Assembly: GCA_022410635.1 (NCBI GenBank)
Contig: JAJVDF010000211.1
Coordinates: 893,784 to 957,783, forward strand
Reading direction: 5' to 3'
Length of the DNA stretch: 64,000 nt
Source of the DNA: Tretioscincus oriximinensis
Taxonomy: Eukaryota; Chordata; Lepidosauria; Squamata; Gymnophthalmidae
The notes under the pieces are model-generated. The model did no database searches. It was not told the DNA's origin and saw only the letters and a list, made by a program, of their open reading frames with translations. Below, piece by piece: positions 59,301-64,000 of the stretch. A program made the translations under genes and the position numbers. Within the stretch, counting starts at the first letter, position 1. Every line of letters starts with the position of its first letter.

Positions 59301-60705
59301 AACTTAATTCAAACATCATCACTTTTCACTTGAACTACTGTAAGAATGGGCTAATAGGCTCTTTATGTATTAATCCATTTTATGCATGATGACCTCTTAA
59401 TCCTTTCTGAGCACCCATGACATAAACTTCAAACTCTCTTACATCTGTATGTTACAGCAGATTGTATATGTTTGCCTGGGCATGAGATGGCACTGATCCA
59501 TATTAAGAGAGCCCTTAATATGAATCATTCTTAGATCTGACTAATTCAGTTTCTAGTGTGATAGCAAGGGTTCCCAGCTCTGGTTCTGGAGTACTGGAAA
59601 CATGTTGAAAACGTATCTCCCATGTTAAATAGTTCTGGATTTGAATTTCAGTACCACACCATTGCACATTACCATGTTTTACCCACTTTTAAGAACTTGA
59701 GGTGGGGGATATTTGCTCCTAGCCATCAAGAGGTTTAAGTACTGCAGCTTGAAGTTCAGTTGAATGTCAAGACTGCACCACACAGTGTGGGTGAATCTAG
59801 ATCAATGCTGTCATTGCTGAGAGCACTGATCCAACAGTCCATGCACTGCTACTCAAGTGAGCGCTAAAGCTGTAGCACCAGGCCTTTGATGGCTACAATT
59901 GCACATTTCTAACCCTGGTGACTGCAGTGTGCATTTCAGCAGTATGCCGTGGTGCAATTCCAGAATTCATCTCCGTACCGGCAATAATTCCAGATGAGAG
60001 TTTTGCAGAAGAACTGATCTGTGATTTAATTCCCAAGCACGTGCATTCATAAATCAAGCTAATCCAGACTACTTAATCCATATTACTTAACAGGTAAGTG
60101 CGTTAAGGGTCTTAGATTATAAAATAGTTAGAACTGTAAAATTACAGACAACCTAATTTCAAACACAATAAAACAATGACACAATGGAACATACTGTTAT
60201 TTAAAGTTTTCCTCAATTTATTTAAGNACTGTGACAAGTTGGTTTTTTAAAAGTAATTTAACCCTTTTCTGATAGTTACCTTTTCCTTAAAAATAAAACT
60301 TGTTTACCTAAAAACCAAGAACTAAAAGTAATTTGCGGTAACCCTTTTCTGATATTTACATTTTCCTTAAAAAAACTTTACCTGAAAACCAAGAACTAAA
60401 ATTGATGAAGCATTAATATATTGTTTGCTTTGAAGAAATTGGTTAGAGAAATGTGGTTTTGAAAACAATAATGAGTAATTATCCTTTTTCCTTTTCTTTT
60501 TTTCAAATTATCTAATTTAAAGATGGTCTTTCTGGATTAGAGAATGCCAAAAGAAAAAATGCTTCCATTTTGTTGAAAAGTTCTCCTACTCTGGAAATGG
60601 ACTGAAATGGACTTAAAATTTTATGCAAAGTGTTTATAGTGGTTTTATATGAAAATTTAGATGAAGGTTTCATACAGAGATATCAACTATGTAACTGATT
60701 ACTGT

Positions 60706-61687
60706 TCACATTTGAAGAATCACGGATGAAATCCAAATTACTGGATTCCTATCAATGTATTTAGAACATAGCATTTTCCATACAACACTCTTCAGCTCTT
60801 TGTTTCTCATGCTGTAGATGAACGGATTTAACATGGGTGGAACAACAGAACACAGAATGGAAAGCACCAAATCCAGCCCCAATTGGGAACTAAAGAAAGG
60901 AGTAAGATAGGCCAGACCCCCAGTCAGAACAAACATGGAAAGGACACAAAGGTGGGGCAGACAAGTAGAAGAGAGCCTTTCTTCTTCCATCTACAGAGGG
61001 AATTTTCAGCACCGTAGCAAAGATTTGTATGTAAGTTGCAGTGATGAAAATGAAACACATTGACACCAANCTAACACTGAAAACAAGAACACGAAATTCT
61101 ACCAGATATAAGTCAGAACAGGAGAGTTTAAGTAAATGTGGAATTTCACAGAAGAACTGATCAACAATATTGGAGCAAAAGGAAATTGCAAAGGTGCTGC
61201 TGGTATGTAGAATCCCATAGAGAAGTCCGCTGATCCATGCACCTGCAGCCATTTGAATACAAGCCTCTTTGTTCATTATGGATTCATAGTGTAGGGGATT
61301 GCAAATGGCAACATAGCGATCATGTGCCATCACAGTCAAAAGTGCAATATCTGCCCCTAGAAAGAAAGTGAGGAAGAAAACTTGTGCAACACACTCAAAA
61401 TAAGAAATCAAGCGGACATTCAGGAGGGAATTAAATAAGGATTTAGGAATGGTTACAGAAATTGATCCAAGNTCCATCATGGCTAAATTCATCAGAAAGA
61501 AGTACATGGGAGTGTGCAGTTGGTGCTTAAAGGCTATTGCAATGATTATGATAAGGTTTCCAATTATGGCTGCCAAGTACAGTGTTAGGAACAGAAGGAA
61601 ATGTAGAACCTTCAGTTTCGTAGTATCTGAGAACTCTAGCAGGAGAAAGAAATATGGAATGCTTCTATTGTCAATACTTTCCATCAT
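60706..61687 (-). pseudogene. Olfactory receptor OR-3, one-base frameshift
   Basis: An otherwise full-length family 14-like OR (about 327 codons). It starts MMESIDNRSIP, has PMYFFLMNLA, MAHDRYVAIC and HYESIMN, runs in frame to VDGRRKAL, then shifts because of one extra T near 60966-60974. The end continues in another frame (STCLPHLCVL, PPMLNPFIYSMRNKELK). Three Ns-affected residues occur. The upstream acceptor cttcttctttcttcatacag is well kept. Either a recent pseudogene or an assembly error: everything else is intact. Note MAHDRY with H for Y. Confidence 0.88.
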
Positions 61688-61700
61688 TATATAGGTTATG

Positions 61701-64000
61701 CTGTATGAAGAAAGAAGAAGATGGAGGTGAGTGCCAAAACAGGATAAAATTTACTAGCTAAAGTTGAAATTGCTTGAGACGAAAACACTTTTAAAACATG
61801 ACGCACAGGTTAAACGTTCACTAATTCATATCAGATCAGAGATGCTGAGAAACCCATTTTGTTTTATTTCACCAATAATATGAAATAATATGAAATGGTT
61901 AAGATGCTTTAGTACTTGACTTGTCAAATCTATATTAATAAATCATGGAATGAGACAAACAGAAATTCATACTATTTGATTGAAATGGACTAGGTATTCC
62001 TAGTATCAAATACAGTCTAAGGATTGATAGTAAGGCAACCAACTTTCTTAGGTAACTCTACAACTAGAAAAGATAATTAGATTAGAATTGATCTGTTTCA
62101 GACAGACAATGGTTTGTTGTTGCAGTTGTGGTTTCTGTTAGATTATGCTTCTTAGAGATTTGAAAAGTTTGTTTCAGGTTTAGAAATTTGATCAAATTTG
62201 TAGTATATTGACTGTCAAGAAATCCCTACTTTTAGGTGTGGCTGCTTTAAATTTCTTAATTGGGTTTTTATTGTTAAACTCCCTGAGACCTTTGGGTATA
62301 GGGTGGTATGGAAATGGAAATAAATAGAATAAAGAAATTGGGTTGAATTGAACCAATGTTTCATTCAGAAACATGAACAAATTGATCAAACAATTCATTT
62401 CACTGGATGTTTGCTCTTGAAAGGGATTATTATTTATTTTTGGACAATTCAAAATCAAATATAAACAATTGTTCAATTTGCCTTCAAACTGAATAAATGG
62501 GTATGCCGTTCAATTTCAAAACTTAAGATTTTTGTTTCTGTGCAANCTCTTTCTCTTTTCCATTATTTTTGGGTGGGGCTGTCTCTTTTTTTCTCTAAAA
62601 GCTGACAAAAATGAGTTTCTGTCATTTTGTTCACAACATTGTTAAATAAACTGTAAATCACTGTGGCTTATTAGAATCTATACAGGCTAACAGATATATA
62701 TATATACTGGTCAAAACAATTAAGGGAACACTTATATATATATTNTTAATTCTGCCTTGATACACTTTTAAAGTAATTAACATTCATGCTATATCTAGGT
62801 ATGACTTTCTAATTCTACTACCCTTGGATAGTCTGAAATAAACATGGATATCCAAACATAGCAGACTAAAGCTGGAGATGCATTAGACCTTTAAAACTGA
62901 ATGGAAAATGGAATTTTCCATTCTGTTTTGATCTCGAAGTGTGGGCTCAGGATGTGAGCAANTTTACCCCAGCTTCAAATCCTTGTTAAAGTCCCCATTG
63001 GAGGACAGTAGTAACAGCTCACATCTGTCCCAGAACCTCCTCCTCAGCCACCCACTAAGCCACCTCTGCTGCCTCGCCTTCCTCCTTTGACCCTCTCNGA
63101 CCTGGGATAGATGTGAGTCCCCAGAACTGCTGGTGACCCAGCAATGAGGTGATGCGAGCTGGCAACAGTGGCTGGGTGGGTGGATGAGGAGATGCTGGTG
63201 CCAGAAGAGCTGCTTTGCTCTGCTATTGTGGAGGGCAGAGAGGGGCGAAGGAGGCATGTGAGGCAGTTCTGCCGGCCCCCTCAACCACCCACCCAGCTGC
63301 CACCACCACCTCGCCTTGCCTTGCCTCACCGCCTTGCCTCACCTCACCCTTCCTCTGCAATAAATAAATGCCCTCCCTTCTTCCATTCTTACTTTTCTTC
63401 ACTTCATTCTTTCCTTCTTTCCACCCACCTTTCCTCCCCTCTGTTCACCATTTCCTTTCCTTCCTTCTTTCCTGGAGGCTGAGATGGGACCACCCACATA
63501 TACAACCACTTGGTGGGAATGGGGATCTGCATTGTTGGAGCACAAGAAACAGGAATGATAAAATTAAGCAGCGACAACGTAGAATCACCACATAACGCAC
63601 AGCACAAATCTTTGGTGTGCATCTTGAGCAATGCAGGATGACTGAATTTGCAGCTATGCCCACATTAAGGGACAATGCGTCTGCAGCCTGACATCTGGAT
63701 GCAGCTTGAGAGAAGTCAATGTTACAGAATACATTAAGCAATGAAATTGTTTGGTACATTGCATTGACTCGCACAATATTGAATGATCTTTTTTACTAGC
63801 AAAAATATCCTAATTTTGGTTAATGTATTATGATGGAATTGTCCAATGTGAGCTCATAATTTATCTGATTGAAAAATCTGCAACAGTCTTACACTGATGA
63901 AGCAAGTTATTCTAAGTATTGAATATTTGGGGGCTATGAGTTATTCTGTTCTTCAGCATATGCTGTGTCTATACTTTAACTCCAAAATGTACAGTTTGCT
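61701..64000. other. Right flank, no gene recognised
   Basis: Holds a reversed TTTATTTA-family fragment (62250-62330), a Tc1-like end at 62709-62737, and a CT/GC-rich stretch with short repeats (63000-63480). Open frames in the latter follow composition. No OR or V2R similarity seen. Confidence 0.7.
62709..62737. mobile_element. Solitary Tc1-like terminal repeat
   Basis: The stretch actggtcaaaacaattaagg followed by gaacactt matches the pattern of Tc1-like element ends. No partner end or transposase is visible nearby; it lies in a (TA)n setting. Confidence 0.5.

Larger units (their letters stand above)
55473..60705. other. Intergenic between OR-2 and OR-3
   Basis: Upstream flank of OR-2 (to about 57990), a truncated SINE (55870), a GC-rich repeat unit (58450-59300) and AT-rich sequence. 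In 56.1-56.8 and 59.3-60.7 kb I see no recognisable feature, apart from a short direct repeat (aacccttttctgata) at about 60258 and 60340. Confidence 0.7.

Noticed and set aside
1..64000. CRISPR arrays, operons, phage or plasmid functions, rRNA genes
   Set aside because: The window is spliced vertebrate DNA; no regularly spaced short repeats with unique spacers and no prokaryotic gene organisation were seen.

Overview
This window is vertebrate nuclear DNA, most likely from a squamate reptile (lizard or snake). That placement is an inference from three things: an array of vomeronasal type-2 receptor (V2R) genes, neighbouring olfactory receptor (OR) genes related to family 14, and a repeat landscape of CR1 LINEs ending in ATTCTATG repeats, tRNA-derived SINEs and many small DNA transposons. 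The draft assembly has scattered single Ns and one 885-base N gap (19306-20190).

Layout. From 1 to about 44.7 kb there are three V2R genes head to tail, all on the minus strand. V2R-A (exons 5 to 1, 323-9902) lacks its 7TM exon, which must lie beyond the left edge. V2R-B (17229-27076) and V2R-C (33577-44716) are complete six-exon genes whose splice sites join into open frames of 876 and 883 codons. All three share the same intron phases and begin about 17 kb apart, as expected for tandem duplication. A decayed extra copy of exon 1 (about 14.53-14.69 kb) lies between A and B. From about 47.6 to 61.7 kb there are four OR loci, also on the minus strand: a decayed one with a large internal deletion, two intact sisters (49422-50396 and 54498-55472) inside a roughly 5 kb tandem duplication, and one with a single-base frameshift (60706-61687). 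No gene was recognised from 61.7 to 64 kb.

How the genes work. V2Rs are class C GPCRs with an extracellular ligand-binding domain, a cysteine-rich linker and a 7TM domain, expressed in vomeronasal sensory neurons. ORs are class A GPCRs of olfactory neurons. They are not a pathway together; the locus is a chemoreceptor neighbourhood built by tandem duplication, sequence exchange and gene death.

Between genes and in introns the DNA is repeat-rich: two young CR1 copies with open reverse-transcriptase frames, a second LINE tail, SINEs, several non-autonomous DNA transposons with visible terminal inverted repeats (one hAT-like with a perfect 8-bp target duplication, others Tc1- or pogo-like with TA duplications), an unassigned fold-back family, GC-rich repeat units, microsatellites and strong hairpins. 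I found no bacterial-type system, CRISPR array, rRNA or functional tRNA gene. The most useful leads are the sharp divergence boundary inside the V2R 7TM exon, the cysteine-removing deletion in V2R-A, the OR deletion pseudogene, and the inverted repeats at 9.5, 12.4-12.7 and 27.9 kb.
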